Below, piece after piece: positions 35,295-43,528 of a DNA stretch of 48,001 nucleotides. Location: assembly GCA_020073085.1 (NCBI GenBank), contig JAIQFV010000039.1:1-48001 (forward strand), written 5' to 3'. The position numbers and the translations under genes are program-made. This DNA comes from Terriglobia bacterium (GTDB lineage Bacteria > Acidobacteriota > Terriglobia > JAIQFV01). Under the pieces are notes generated by a model. The model ran no database searches and had not been told where the DNA came from. It saw only the letters and a list, made by a program, of their open reading frames with translations. Every line of letters begins with the position of its first letter. Within the stretch, counting starts at the first letter, position 1.

Positions 35295-36839
35295 CTAAGC
35301 ACGCTTGGCCATCCGGCCGCCCCGCTGCGCTGCCCTGGTCGCCGCCCGGTCGTCTTCTCTTATTTCGGGGAGTGAGATCAAAACCGGCAGCTTCAACTGG
35401 GCTCCCGCGATATCTTCATCGCCCAAAGTCGGGTCAAGAAACTCGATGCCGACAACCAATCCCAGTCCACAAACGACGCCCGCGAACAACCCCATCAACG
35501 CCACCTGGCGTCGGTTGGGCTTTACCGGGGTTTCCGGGAGGTTTGCTTCTTCCAGCACCTTGAACACTTCGTTCTTATTGCTCTTTTCCAGATTCGCCGA
35601 GACCTGAGCATTGAACTTCTTGTCCTGTAAACTCTTATAATGTTCCTTGGCGGCCTCATAGTCGCGGTTGATCGAGAGCAGTTCCTGTTCGATGCGCGGC
35701 GAAAGATTCAGCCGATCCTGGTAGATTCGGATCTGTTGCAGGATGTCCCCGTGTTCCTTTTGGCGGGCAGCAACATCCCTTTTGAGGATGGCCAACTGAG
35801 ACTTGACCGCCGAGGTATCGCTGTCTGCTCCCGCTGAAGCGGCTGTGGTCGTGCTTCCCTGCGTGGAGTCGCCCTCCGTCTCCACCGGCGCGGGAAGCCG
35901 ACTCAGCTGTTGCTCCAGATCCTGGACCTCACGCCGGAGCCGGACAACGTCGGGGAACTTGTCGGTATACTTGAGGGACAAGTCCGCCAGGTCTTTCCGT
36001 TTCAATTCCAACTGCGCCAGCAGACCGGCCCGGGAACCGGAAGAAACCGTTCCTGATCCGTTCTTCCCGCTGACCTTCGAGATCACCTCTTGAGAAAACG
36101 AATCCATGCGTTTCACATCCACCAGACGTTGTTCAAGGATTAACTGCTGGTCCTGGGCCCGCTGAATCGCACTCTCGTTGGCAATGAGCTGGTTGTGCAG
36201 CCCGTTCAGGGCCGCCAGGTTGGCACTGTTCTGTTCCGGAAGCGCCCCCAGGTTTTGGGTCTTAAAGATCTTTAATCTTGTTTCCTGGACCGCCAGATCC
36301 CTTTCGGTTTGGCGAAGCTGGTCATCAAGGAACTGGTCGGTTACGATCGCCTGTTCCTCGCGGGAGGAGGTCCTCGTCCGCATCATATCGTTCGCCAGAC
36401 GCCGGGTCACATCGCGGGCCAGGGTCGGACGCCGCGCATAATATGCCACTGTAAAGGTATTGACGGAGCCCAGCCGGATCTCAATTTGCCCCCGCATCCA
36501 TGCCAAAGCCTGGTCCATCGTGACAGTGGGTTCCTGCCCGTAGCCAAAAAGTTTGAAGTCTTTGATGATCGATTCCAGCAGGCTCCGGCTATGAATCTCC
36601 TGAGAGATCACCGCCAGCCGGTCTTCGGGCCGGCTGGTATCGGTCGGCTTGACATAGCCCTCCGAGATGCCCTGGGCCTGGACCAGGATCGTAGTTTCTG
36701 ACCTATAGATGGCGGGCATGCGAAGGGCGTAGATCACGCCCGCCCCTGTAATGACAACGGCGGTAATGATGGCATACCACTTCCGCCTCCAGAACATGTT
36801 GACGTAGTCTTCAATCCGAAAACTGGAAAAATCCTTCAT
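35295..36839 (-). CDS. Wzz/GNVR-type polysaccharide chain-length determinant
   Basis: 514 residues. A TM helix near the N-terminus (about 18-40, WYAIITAVVITGAGVIYAL) leads into the Wzz domain. A long alpha-helical region with coiled-coil character follows (about 165-420), rich in Gln, Leu and Glu and containing a Ser/Thr-rich break (GDSTQGSTTTAASAGADSDT). The proline-rich NLPETPVKPNRR precedes the second TM (VALMGLFAGVVCGLGLVVGI). It spans the inner membrane and periplasm and sets polymer length with the kinase. The size is that of the longer exosortase-locus members. The C-terminal cytoplasmic tail ends in a basic GGRMAKRA. Confidence 0.92.
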   Translation of the reverse strand: MKDFSSFRIEDYVNMFWRRKWYAIITAVVITGAGVIYALRMPAIYRSETTILVQAQGISEGYVKPTDTSRPEDRLAVISQEIHSRSLLESIIKDFKLFGYGQEPTVTMDQALAWMRGQIEIRLGSVNTFTVAYYARRPTLARDVTRRLANDMMRTRTSSREEQAIVTDQFLDDQLRQTERDLAVQETRLKIFKTQNLGALPEQNSANLAALNGLHNQLIANESAIQRAQDQQLILEQRLVDVKRMDSFSQEVISKVSGKNGSGTVSSGSRAGLLAQLELKRKDLADLSLKYTDKFPDVVRLRREVQDLEQQLSRLPAPVETEGDSTQGSTTTAASAGADSDTSAVKSQLAILKRDVAARQKEHGDILQQIRIYQDRLNLSPRIEQELLSINRDYEAAKEHYKSLQDKKFNAQVSANLEKSNKNEVFKVLEEANLPETPVKPNRRQVALMGLFAGVVCGLGLVVGIEFLDPTLGDEDIAGAQLKLPVLISLPEIREDDRAATRAAQRGGRMAKRA

Positions 36840-36900
36840 CGCAGGAGCTCATCCCTTTTCAGAACATACACCACACTGATTTAGAATTCTTAATCCAGCG

Positions 36901-38223
36901 TTACCGGCGGAGCAACGGTGGCAAGCGATACTCGAAACCGAAATTAATCAAATGGCGGCTAAGACTCGGTGGCCCAAGCGCGAGCGCCAACGAACTGCCG
37001 GTCTGCTTGATATAGGAATAGTTCATCGTAAACGACATGTTGGGCCTCACCTTATAGATCAACCTCGGCCCTACTTGGAGACCGTTGAGAGTATCGGCAG
37101 TTGCGGCAAATGCATGGCTCCAAAAATACAGCCCTCCCGCTCCAACGACAAAGCGTCCAGCGAATGCGCGGGAGATGTCGAAACCAACCGATTGACTGGA
37201 CAGGGGAGCGGCCAGGCCGGAATAATTTTGAACACTCCGCTCGTATTGCGTCGTAAAGGTGACCGACCGGGCGCTCCTTCTTACCCCACCGCGCACATAA
37301 AAATCGACGCGACTCAGCCCGAGGTTTGTCGTCATCTCCGGACCACCGGATGCAAAGACGGAAAAGGAGGGTCGCACATCATACGTGAATCCAATCCCGG
37401 TCCGGTGCGTCGAAAGGGATGAGAATGTGTTGTTGAAGCGGGAGTAGAGAAGATTATACTCAGTTGAAAACGCAAATTTCGGCGTCAGCCGATGATTCAA
37501 TTCAAAGCCTGCGGTGTAGCCGTCGGAATCCTGAGTGGGGAGATCAGGGTATCGGATCGGGCTATAGGTCCCTGAAAGACGGATACTCGTCTGGCCGCTT
37601 AACAAGTAGGTCCAGCTTCCTTCAAACATATTTCTAAACACCGGCTTGTTGTTAAAGAGGACCACTGCGGGAGGCACTCCGGATCCGGTACCGGGCAGAA
37701 GCGCCTGGCCCCCTGCAACCTGAATGTCAAGCGGGAAATAAGACATTCGATCCGCCACAGAAAAAACACTCCTCGTGGACGGCTGATAACGGAATTCGAT
37801 CCCCCCGTTGTGCATCGCGCTGTTCAGCTGAGTGAACTTGTTGAAGAAGCGGTACCCACCGGCATAATCAAAGGTGAGTTGGACCGTGGGTTTTTCAAGG
37901 TTTGCAAAGAACCTTGGATAGAGCAAGGTGTAGCTCCCCCCCTGCCTGTCGTTGATGGTCCCGAAGACATCACTGTCGTAAACCTCGGATATCCCAAAGG
38001 ACAGCGTCGCGTTGTTTCTCACCTCCGAGAACATTCCAAGCCGGTCTTTTCGCTTGGCCTCGTCGGCTTCCTTTTTTGCTTTCTGCTTCGCATCCTGGTC
38101 TTCTTTTTCCTGGTCGACCGTCGCAGTCCCGGACGGCTGGCTCTCCTGGGCCCACGCGAATCCGGAGCATGCCACAATCAAGATGAGGAAGCTGGTGATT
38201 CTCTGGAAAAAAGCTGTCTTCAT
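36901..38223 (-). CDS. Predicted outer-membrane beta-barrel protein of the EPS locus
   Basis: 440 residues from the Met at 38223, with GGAGGG nine bases upstream; a 17-codon upstream extension lacks a signal. The signal peptide is MKTAFFQRITSFLILIVACS with cleavage after FAWA. A charged linker rich in Lys, Glu and Asp follows (about 27-55). The rest is alternating amphipathic beta-strands with aromatic ends (for example SVFSVADRMSYFPLDI, FSTEYNLLYSRFNNTF) and ends in NFGFEYRLPPLLRR. Similar barrels occur next to Wza-like genes in exosortase-A loci. It may help the polymer cross the outer membrane. The C-terminal residue is Arg rather than the usual Phe. Confidence 0.82.
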   Translation of the reverse strand: MKTAFFQRITSFLILIVACSGFAWAQESQPSGTATVDQEKEDQDAKQKAKKEADEAKRKDRLGMFSEVRNNATLSFGISEVYDSDVFGTINDRQGGSYTLLYPRFFANLEKPTVQLTFDYAGGYRFFNKFTQLNSAMHNGGIEFRYQPSTRSVFSVADRMSYFPLDIQVAGGQALLPGTGSGVPPAVVLFNNKPVFRNMFEGSWTYLLSGQTSIRLSGTYSPIRYPDLPTQDSDGYTAGFELNHRLTPKFAFSTEYNLLYSRFNNTFSSLSTHRTGIGFTYDVRPSFSVFASGGPEMTTNLGLSRVDFYVRGGVRRSARSVTFTTQYERSVQNYSGLAAPLSSQSVGFDISRAFAGRFVVGAGGLYFWSHAFAATADTLNGLQVGPRLIYKVRPNMSFTMNYSYIKQTGSSLALALGPPSLSRHLINFGFEYRLPPLLRR

Positions 38224-38295
38224 GACTTCTACCCTCCAAGCCATCCCTCGGGACAGCCAAGCGTTTGCAATCATTCCTTACAAAAAGTCATGGGC

Positions 38296-38937
38296 CTAGG
38301 GAACAATCACGACATCGCCGTTCTTCAAGACGATGTTTTGTTCAGGATTCTTTCCCTTGATGTAATCCCTGTAATTAAACCGGAACTGAAGCTGCTGGCT
38401 ATTTTCGTTCCGCAGAACTCGAATCCCTTTGGTTTTTGCGTACTCCTTGAATCCGCCGGCGCGCCCGATCAACTCGACCACCGTCATCGGTGAGCCGAAC
38501 GGGTATACACCGGTTCTGGTCACTTCGCCCATGATGGTGACCGACTGGCTCTTGATCTCCTTGACCATCACGGTCACGACCGGCGAAGCGATGAAATCCT
38601 TTAATTTCTCTGCAATCCGGTCCTGCAGCTGCCTTGTCGTCAATCCGCTCGCCTGAACCTCGTTGATCAGCGGAAGCGAAATCCTGCCATCGGGCCGGAC
38701 CACCACCGTGGTCGAAAGTTCGGCTTCTTTCCACACATTAATGACCAATGTATCTTCCGGGCCGATGACGAAATCCTGGCCCGGCTCCGTTGCCTGGCCC
38801 GATCCCGGGACTGCCTGGGCCGGTGTCGAAGCGTCGGTCTTGCCCTTCGTCTTGTTGTCCTTTTCCTTTTTAGCCGCGGCCGACGTCCCGCCGGTCAATA
38901 TTAGGAATAGAATCAACCCCCAAAGAATGCGCTTCAC
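38296..38937 (-). CDS. Polysaccharide export protein, Wza-like (Poly_export plus SLBB)
   Basis: 213 residues. I place the start at a GTG (38937) preceded by GTGGAGG. The signal peptide is about MKRILWGLILFLILTGGTSA. After a Lys/Thr/Pro linker comes the polysaccharide-export domain (VIGPEDTLVINVWKEAELS to SPVVTVMV), then one SLBB repeat (SVTIMGEVTRTGVYPFG to GGFKEYA). There is no lipobox cysteine, so it is probably not a lipoprotein like Wza, and it is shorter. It should form or gate the export channel. It is the first gene of the minus-strand EPS locus, so the main promoter should lie in the following 38938+ region. Confidence 0.88.
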   Translation of the reverse strand: MKRILWGLILFLILTGGTSAAAKKEKDNKTKGKTDASTPAQAVPGSGQATEPGQDFVIGPEDTLVINVWKEAELSTTVVVRPDGRISLPLINEVQASGLTTRQLQDRIAEKLKDFIASPVVTVMVKEIKSQSVTIMGEVTRTGVYPFGSPMTVVELIGRAGGFKEYAKTKGIRVLRNENSQQLQFRFNYRDYIKGKNPEQNIVLKNGDVVIVP

Positions 38938-40258
38938 TCACGGCCTCCACTTGCAAAATACACATCTACCCTGTGACGCGACCCAGGAACACCACTGGCA
39001 CACCACTTCCATGGGTTTGGACAAGCTGGTTTAATGGGACGGAAAAAAACAGATCTTAATCGCTCCCCAGGTTGCGATCAGACCCCAGTTGAACACACAA
39101 CAAAAAGCCCGGTTCTGCACTCAGATGCGGACCCAGCCAGCTCAAGATGCGTGAGTTCATAGTTCTGCCGCTACCCCTCAGACATCCCCAAAACCCATTC
39201 GCAATTAACAAGCCTCCAAAGAACGGACAGCGATTCGAGTCCCCGATCTCGTGAGCCAAACCTCCGGACTTCGGACTCCCTGCCGATCTTGTCCGGGTTT
39301 CCCAGTCACGGTGAACCTCCAAGGTGCTGCTACTGCTCTTGTGGGAGTCGACCGGGTTTTGTCATCTTCCCCTGAAAGTATTTCAATGTGAATTATTACC
39401 CCAACAATGTGTCAAAATCTTTACAATCGACACAACTCCCTTCGGGTTCATTTACTGGTTTGATTTGGCTCTCTTTACATGATGCTTCGATCGCTCTCAG
39501 AGCGAATGTGGCTGGTTAAACGCTTCTATATTATTCCCCATTCGCCCCCCTTTGTCAATCTATACACAGTCAAGGGTCTCCAAGGGCCATCCAAATGAAC
39601 TTCTGGCCGCCTCAATGTACAGGGCGCCCTCCCGGCTCACCCGGTCCAGGCGGCGATATGGCTTTTAAAAAGAATTGGATACAGGCTGTTTCAGGGAGAA
39701 TCGCCTCCTTTGACGAAGCTGCTTGCAGGCGTCCAACGGTGCAAAGGAACTGTGGCATGATTCCCTGGGTCCCGGTGTTCAAATGGAGAGGATCTCTCAC
39801 CGGCCGCTAAAGCCCCGCGGGACACAGACCCAATGGGGTACAGGCGTCATAGTGTGATTATCGACACTGCCCTCCTAGAAGCAGTAAGGAGGTTGTTATT
39901 GCTGAAGCAGGGTCCTCATACCCAGCTGCTTTTTCGCAACGCCGCATTCGCTGATGTTTTGGACACCATTCCCCACCTTATAGACATCGAAAAAGAGAAA
40001 TGGTTTACTGTTTGAAACGGCAGAATCACTACACGGTAATAGGTCTCGTGGCAACTCAGCCTTCGAAAAATCCTCCAGGCGGAAGATGCATCAATTCATT
40101 ATATTGAGAAATTATTCACACGTCTGTTCAATACCGGACACATTTCGAATTGGGGCTCCAAGCATCAACAAACACAAGGAGGCTGACCCGTCCGGCCCCT
40201 TTGCGCGACCGGAGATTTGGCACCGGGAGTATTGGCAGTGAGGGTTCTCATGAGAAGA

Positions 40259-40319
40259 AACCGATGAATCGGTTGGTGCAGGGGGAATCGGGACGGCCAA
40301 CACCCCGATGAATCGGGGT
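40259..40319. repeat. Paired palindromes AACCGAT-type and ACCCCGAT-type
   Basis: AACCGATGAATCGGTT at 40259-40274 is followed 27 bases later by ACCCCGATGAATCGGGGT at 40302-40319. GGCCAACA precedes the second palindrome, as it does in the inverse copy at 32261-32323. Confidence 0.8.
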
Positions 40320-40795
40320 GCTGTGAAGAGGCAGGGCCTGGGTGGTCCCGGTGGTCCGTTGTGTCGCGTTCTCTATATTTGCGAATTTTGAATTTAGTTG
40401 GATTGAATTCTCAACCGGAGAGCGATGCGGTGAGGTCCTGTTGCCCTGCAAGCGCACCCTTCAACAGCCCAGGGCATAGCCCTGGGAGTGATCGCCATTG
40501 CATTTTTTGTCTTGCCCTGTAAGGGCAATCTGGGGATCACGGCATGGCGGAACCGAAAATTTTGCGAAAACCCGCCACGGCGGGTTCGTGAGGGGGGCGT
40601 GGTCCTCACCCAGGGCGTTGCCCTGGACCCTTGAAGGCGGCCCTTTCAGGGCAGGAGAACACCCACATCCTTTCGCAAGAAGCTCAATTCCCGAACAACT
40701 CGCTTATAAAGACCTTCAACAGATTGCAACCGTCTCTGCGCCTTTCGAAAAGACAAAATCAAACCCATTGAACAACGAAGGGCTCTCAACAGAAA

Positions 40796-40856
40796 AACCG
40801 ATAAATCGGTTGGCACACGAGGAATGAGAATGGTTATCACCCCGATAAATCGGGGT
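40796..40856. repeat. Paired palindromes, second copy in the same orientation
   Basis: AACCGATAAATCGGTT at 40796-40811 is followed 27 bases later by ACCCCGATAAATCGGGGT at 40839-40856. The spacing is the same as in the copy at 40259-40319; both centres read AA here and GA there. Confidence 0.8.
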
Positions 40857-41034
40857 GCTTTGAACCCGTGAAGCTCTCTTTTTGATCGGAGCTGAGTTAA
40901 AATCCACACTGGAGGGGAATCCATCCAATTCCTGTTGCCCTGCAAAGGCACCCTTCAAACACCCAAAGTGTCCGCCGCAGGCGGAGAATCGAGAGCAACA
41001 TCACATCATCAACCGTGGCACAGGTGAAAAGGGT

Positions 41035-41739
41035 ATGAGGAGAAAAATTCTTATGGCATCCCTAGGTCTTGGACTTCTGCTGTTGATCGTCGCCTTTGTG
41101 ATCTTCCCGACGCAAAGAGGCGCTCCAAAAGTCGAGCCGCTTGAAACCGTAAAACTGCCTGGACCCAAGTTCGACGGCAAGCTCCCGGTCGAAGGCGCAT
41201 TGCAAAAAAGGCGCTCCATCCGGGAGTATCGGGAAGATCCCTTGACCCTCGAAGAAATCTCCCAACTGCTCTGGGCGTGCCAGGGAGTGACCGCCCCGGA
41301 GGGACGGCGAACAGCGCCGTCCGCGGGGGCCCTTTATCCGCTGGAGATCTCCCTGGTGGTGGGACGCGTGGAGGGCCTTCAAAAGGGGATATACAAATAC
41401 CGCCCCCGGCCGCACGAACTGGCCAAAATGGCGAATGAGGACCAGAGGGCTCCTCTGGCCTCGGCGGCGCTTAATCAGGAATTTGTTCGGAATGGTGCTG
41501 TCGTGCTGGTCATTGCCGCGGTTTATGATCGAACCGCCAAACAATATGGGTCGCGGGGGGCCAGATATGTGCACATGGAAGCGGGAGCGGCCGCCGAGAA
41601 TGTTTGCATTCAGGCCGTTTCCCTGGGGCTGGGTACGGTGACGGTTGCGGCCTTCAATGACCGCGAAGTAAAACGAACGCTGGGCCTTCCCTCCGACGAA
41701 GAGCCGCTTTACCTGATGCCCATCGGCAGGACCAAGTAG
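41035..41739 (+). CDS. SagB-type nitroreductase-family protein, membrane-anchored
   Basis: 234 residues from the ATG at 41035 (MRRKILMASLGLGLLLLIVA), preceded by GAAAAGGG; the frame is open upstream but without a better start. An N-terminal signal anchor (about 5-24) is followed by a nitroreductase-fold domain: KRRSIREY (FMN phosphate contact), LTLEEISQLLWACQGVT, TAPSAGALYPLEISLVV, and AGAAAENVCIQAVSLGLGTV near the end. This arrangement is that of SagB/ThcOx-like FMN oxidoreductases. It lies outside any thiazole/oxazole peptide cluster here, so the substrate is unknown. The anchor suggests it works at the membrane or in the periplasm. It is a single gene, facing the EPS locus's upstream region. 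Confidence 0.88.
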   Translation: MRRKILMASLGLGLLLLIVAFVIFPTQRGAPKVEPLETVKLPGPKFDGKLPVEGALQKRRSIREYREDPLTLEEISQLLWACQGVTAPEGRRTAPSAGALYPLEISLVVGRVEGLQKGIYKYRPRPHELAKMANEDQRAPLASAALNQEFVRNGAVVLVIAAVYDRTAKQYGSRGARYVHMEAGAAAENVCIQAVSLGLGTVTVAAFNDREVKRTLGLPSDEEPLYLMPIGRTK

Positions 41740-41805
41740 GCATTGCCGTTTTCCAGCAGCGGAGCGCGTCCAAAGGGTAACGATATAACCGGAGCCATCC
41801 GCCGC

Positions 41806-42374
41806 CGGAAGTCAGAAGCCGGAAGCCGGAAGCCGGAGGCCGGAAGCCGGAAGCCGGAAGCAGGAGGCCAGAGGCCGGAAGCCGGAAGCCGGAAGCCGGA
41901 GGCCGGAAGCCGGAGGCCGGAAGCCGGAAGCCAGAGGCCGGAAGTCAGAAGTCGAAAGTCGGAAGTCGGAGGTCGGAAGCCGGAAGCCAGAGGCCGGAAG
42001 CCGGAAGTCAGAAGTCGAAAGTCAGAGGTCGGAAGCAGGAAGCCAGAGGTCGGAGATCAGAAGCAGGAAGCCAGAGGTCGGAGATCAAAAGTCGGAAGTC
42101 AGAGGTCGGAAGCGGGAAGCCGGAAGCCAGAGGCCGGAGGCCGGAAGTCAGAGGTCGGAGATCAGAGGTCGGAGATCAGAGGTCGGAAGGCAGAGGTCGG
42201 AAGCCGGAAACCGGAAACCGGAATTCAGAGGTCGGAAGGCAGAGGCCACAAGTCAGAAGAGAGACATCAGAAGTCGGAAGTCAGAGGTCAGAAGGAAGGC
42301 ACGCCCTCTGTGGTGGAATCTTCGAACCCAAGGTTCTCACATCCGACTTCCGACTTCTGACCTCTGACTTCGAT
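41806..42374. repeat. Degenerate heptanucleotide repeat with an inverted terminal copy
   Basis: From 41806 to about 42296 the sequence is made of seven-base words such as GGAAGCC, GGAAGTC, AGAGGTC and AGAAGTC. Because 7 and 3 share no factor, the stop-free words leave one plus-strand frame open for about 200 codons (RKPEAGS-like repeats), which I do not take as a gene. At 42343-42374 the same words occur inverted: AAGTCAGAGGTCAGAAG at 42278-42294 pairs exactly with 42354-42370. The block lies between convergent genes. The rest of 41740-42449 shows nothing else. Confidence 0.88.
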
Positions 42375-42449
42375 ATCCAGAACAAGAATTCTTCGACTGA
42401 GCCACAGACAGCCCTATTTCAAATATTTTCGGTTAGTCTTTCTGCTGGA

Positions 42450-43250
42450 TTATGAAAACAAGTGCATCCACACCGGGCCGGACAATGCCATCCGGACGAC
42501 ATCCCGGCGCTTGTGATCGATGAGAGCGTCCTCGAGGAAAACCCCCTCCAATTCAAATCCAAACTTGCTGTTGAGGCCGATATTGCGAACGTTGAAGTCC
42601 ATCGAGTGGATGTAAACCTTTTCAAACTTCCGGATGACGAACACGTAATAGAGGAACAGGAACGTGGCACGCTTGCCGATGCCTTTGCCATGCATTCTGG
42701 GATCGCCCACCAGTTTCCTCATTTCAAGCTTGGCCGACTCGGTGTCCAGGTTTTCGCCGCCGATGATGCCGGCCACGTCCTGGTGATAAGAGATTGAGAA
42801 GTATTCCCGACTCGAATCCTTAAAATACCGCCCCAACCGTCTCTCAGAATCCGGAAAACAGGGATAGAAGCTCTCCCGGATTGCTGAACCCTGCAGCCAG
42901 CTTGCAATCTGGGGGACCAAGCCCGGACTCATGGGGGCGATGCTCACCTCCTGCATCGTCAGGCGATTTGCCGAGGTCCATTCATCCTGCACATCTTTGA
43001 TGGTAAAGAGCCGGTTGTAATATTCCCCTTCTCTGTTGGCAGGAACATGCTCCTGCTGCACGTTGTCCAGCAGATGTTCTGCGACAGTGAGGATCTGGGC
43101 TTTATTGACGCCGTAGTTGGTCAGCTCTTTGTAGAAACTTCGAGCGATGAGCTTTAGCATTTGCTCGCGAGGCTGGCGCATCGCGGTCGAGGGCTCTTCA
43201 GCTATGGTCATGGGTCTTCTCTTGTCGTGAAGGGTTTGATTGAACGTCAT
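42450..43250 (-). CDS. GNAT-fold acetyltransferase with N-terminal extension
   Basis: Up to 266 residues; a Met 13 codons in (43211) is an equally plausible start. The N-terminal ~95 residues are helical and contain ILTVAEHLLDNVQQ. The C-terminal part looks like a GNAT N-acetyltransferase: EVSIAPMSPGLVPQIASWL as the first strand and helix, DVAGIIGGENLD as the central strand, RMHGKGIGKRATFLFLYY as the acetyl-CoA-binding loop (R/Q-x-x-G-x-G/A), and YIHSMDFNVRNIGLNSKFGF as the later conserved segment. The acceptor is unknown. It is a single gene, convergent with the SagB-like gene across the heptanucleotide-repeat block. Confidence 0.78.
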   Translation of the reverse strand: MTFNQTLHDKRRPMTIAEEPSTAMRQPREQMLKLIARSFYKELTNYGVNKAQILTVAEHLLDNVQQEHVPANREGEYYNRLFTIKDVQDEWTSANRLTMQEVSIAPMSPGLVPQIASWLQGSAIRESFYPCFPDSERRLGRYFKDSSREYFSISYHQDVAGIIGGENLDTESAKLEMRKLVGDPRMHGKGIGKRATFLFLYYVFVIRKFEKVYIHSMDFNVRNIGLNSKFGFELEGVFLEDALIDHKRRDVVRMALSGPVWMHLFS

Positions 43251-43370
43251 GCCACACGAAGGTGGCAGGGTATGCTAGATCCGCGAAATCGCAGATGCAA
43301 GGGGAGAATTCAAGACAAAAGATTATAGATGAAGATCAACGAGAGTGAGGCTCGCCCTCCTGGATGCTTT

Positions 43371-43484
43371 GGTAGCCGGGATGCTCCGCTCTTTGGAGCA
43401 TCCCGGAAAGCCCGAAATTGGTTCCCTCTCCCGGACTAAGCCAAAAGCCCGCGATTCGCCACGGAACAGCGAATCCCGGCTACC
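43371..43484. repeat. Palindromic MITE-like element, 114 bp
   Basis: The ends are exact inverted repeats: GGTAGCCGGGAT (43371-43382) and ATCCCGGCTACC (43473-43484). Inside are two further hairpins: CCGGGATGCTCC (43376-43387) pairs with GGAGCATCCCGG (43395-43406), and GATTCGC pairs with GCGAATC near the right end. There is no open frame. The remainder of the 43251-43528 gap shows no other feature. Confidence 0.75.
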
Positions 43485-43528
43485 CAAGCGGACCTCATCG
43501 AGAACTTCGCTCCAGCATCGCACAACGT

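Larger units (their letters stand above)
38938..41034. other. Long intergenic region, about 2.1 kb, upstream of the EPS locus
   Basis: No open frame has a convincing start or family match; the best short one (39833-40015, 60 codons) lacks a ribosome binding site. Features seen: an inverted repeat TGTGTC (39408-39413) and GACACA (39429-39434) in an AT-rich stretch, a candidate operator; paired palindromes at 40259-40319 and 40796-40856; and hairpins built on CAGGGC and GCCCTG at about 40471-40487 and 40609-40626. CCTGTTGCCCTGCA is directly repeated at 40437-40450 and 40931-40944. The EPS promoter should be near the left end, but I cannot assign -35 and -10 boxes. Confidence 0.55.

Noticed and set aside
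38994-39010. Sigma-54-like TGGCAC-N5-TTCCA
   Set aside because: It departs from the consensus in the -12 element and points away from the EPS genes.
39833-40015. Plus-strand frame of 60 codons (MGYRRHSVIIDTALLEAVRR...)
   Set aside because: The composition looks protein-like, but there is no ribosome binding site or context; not enough to call a gene.
41743-42360. Plus-strand frame of about 205 codons with RKPEAGS repeats
   Set aside because: It follows from stop-free heptanucleotide repeats; there is no ribosome binding site or recognisable domain.
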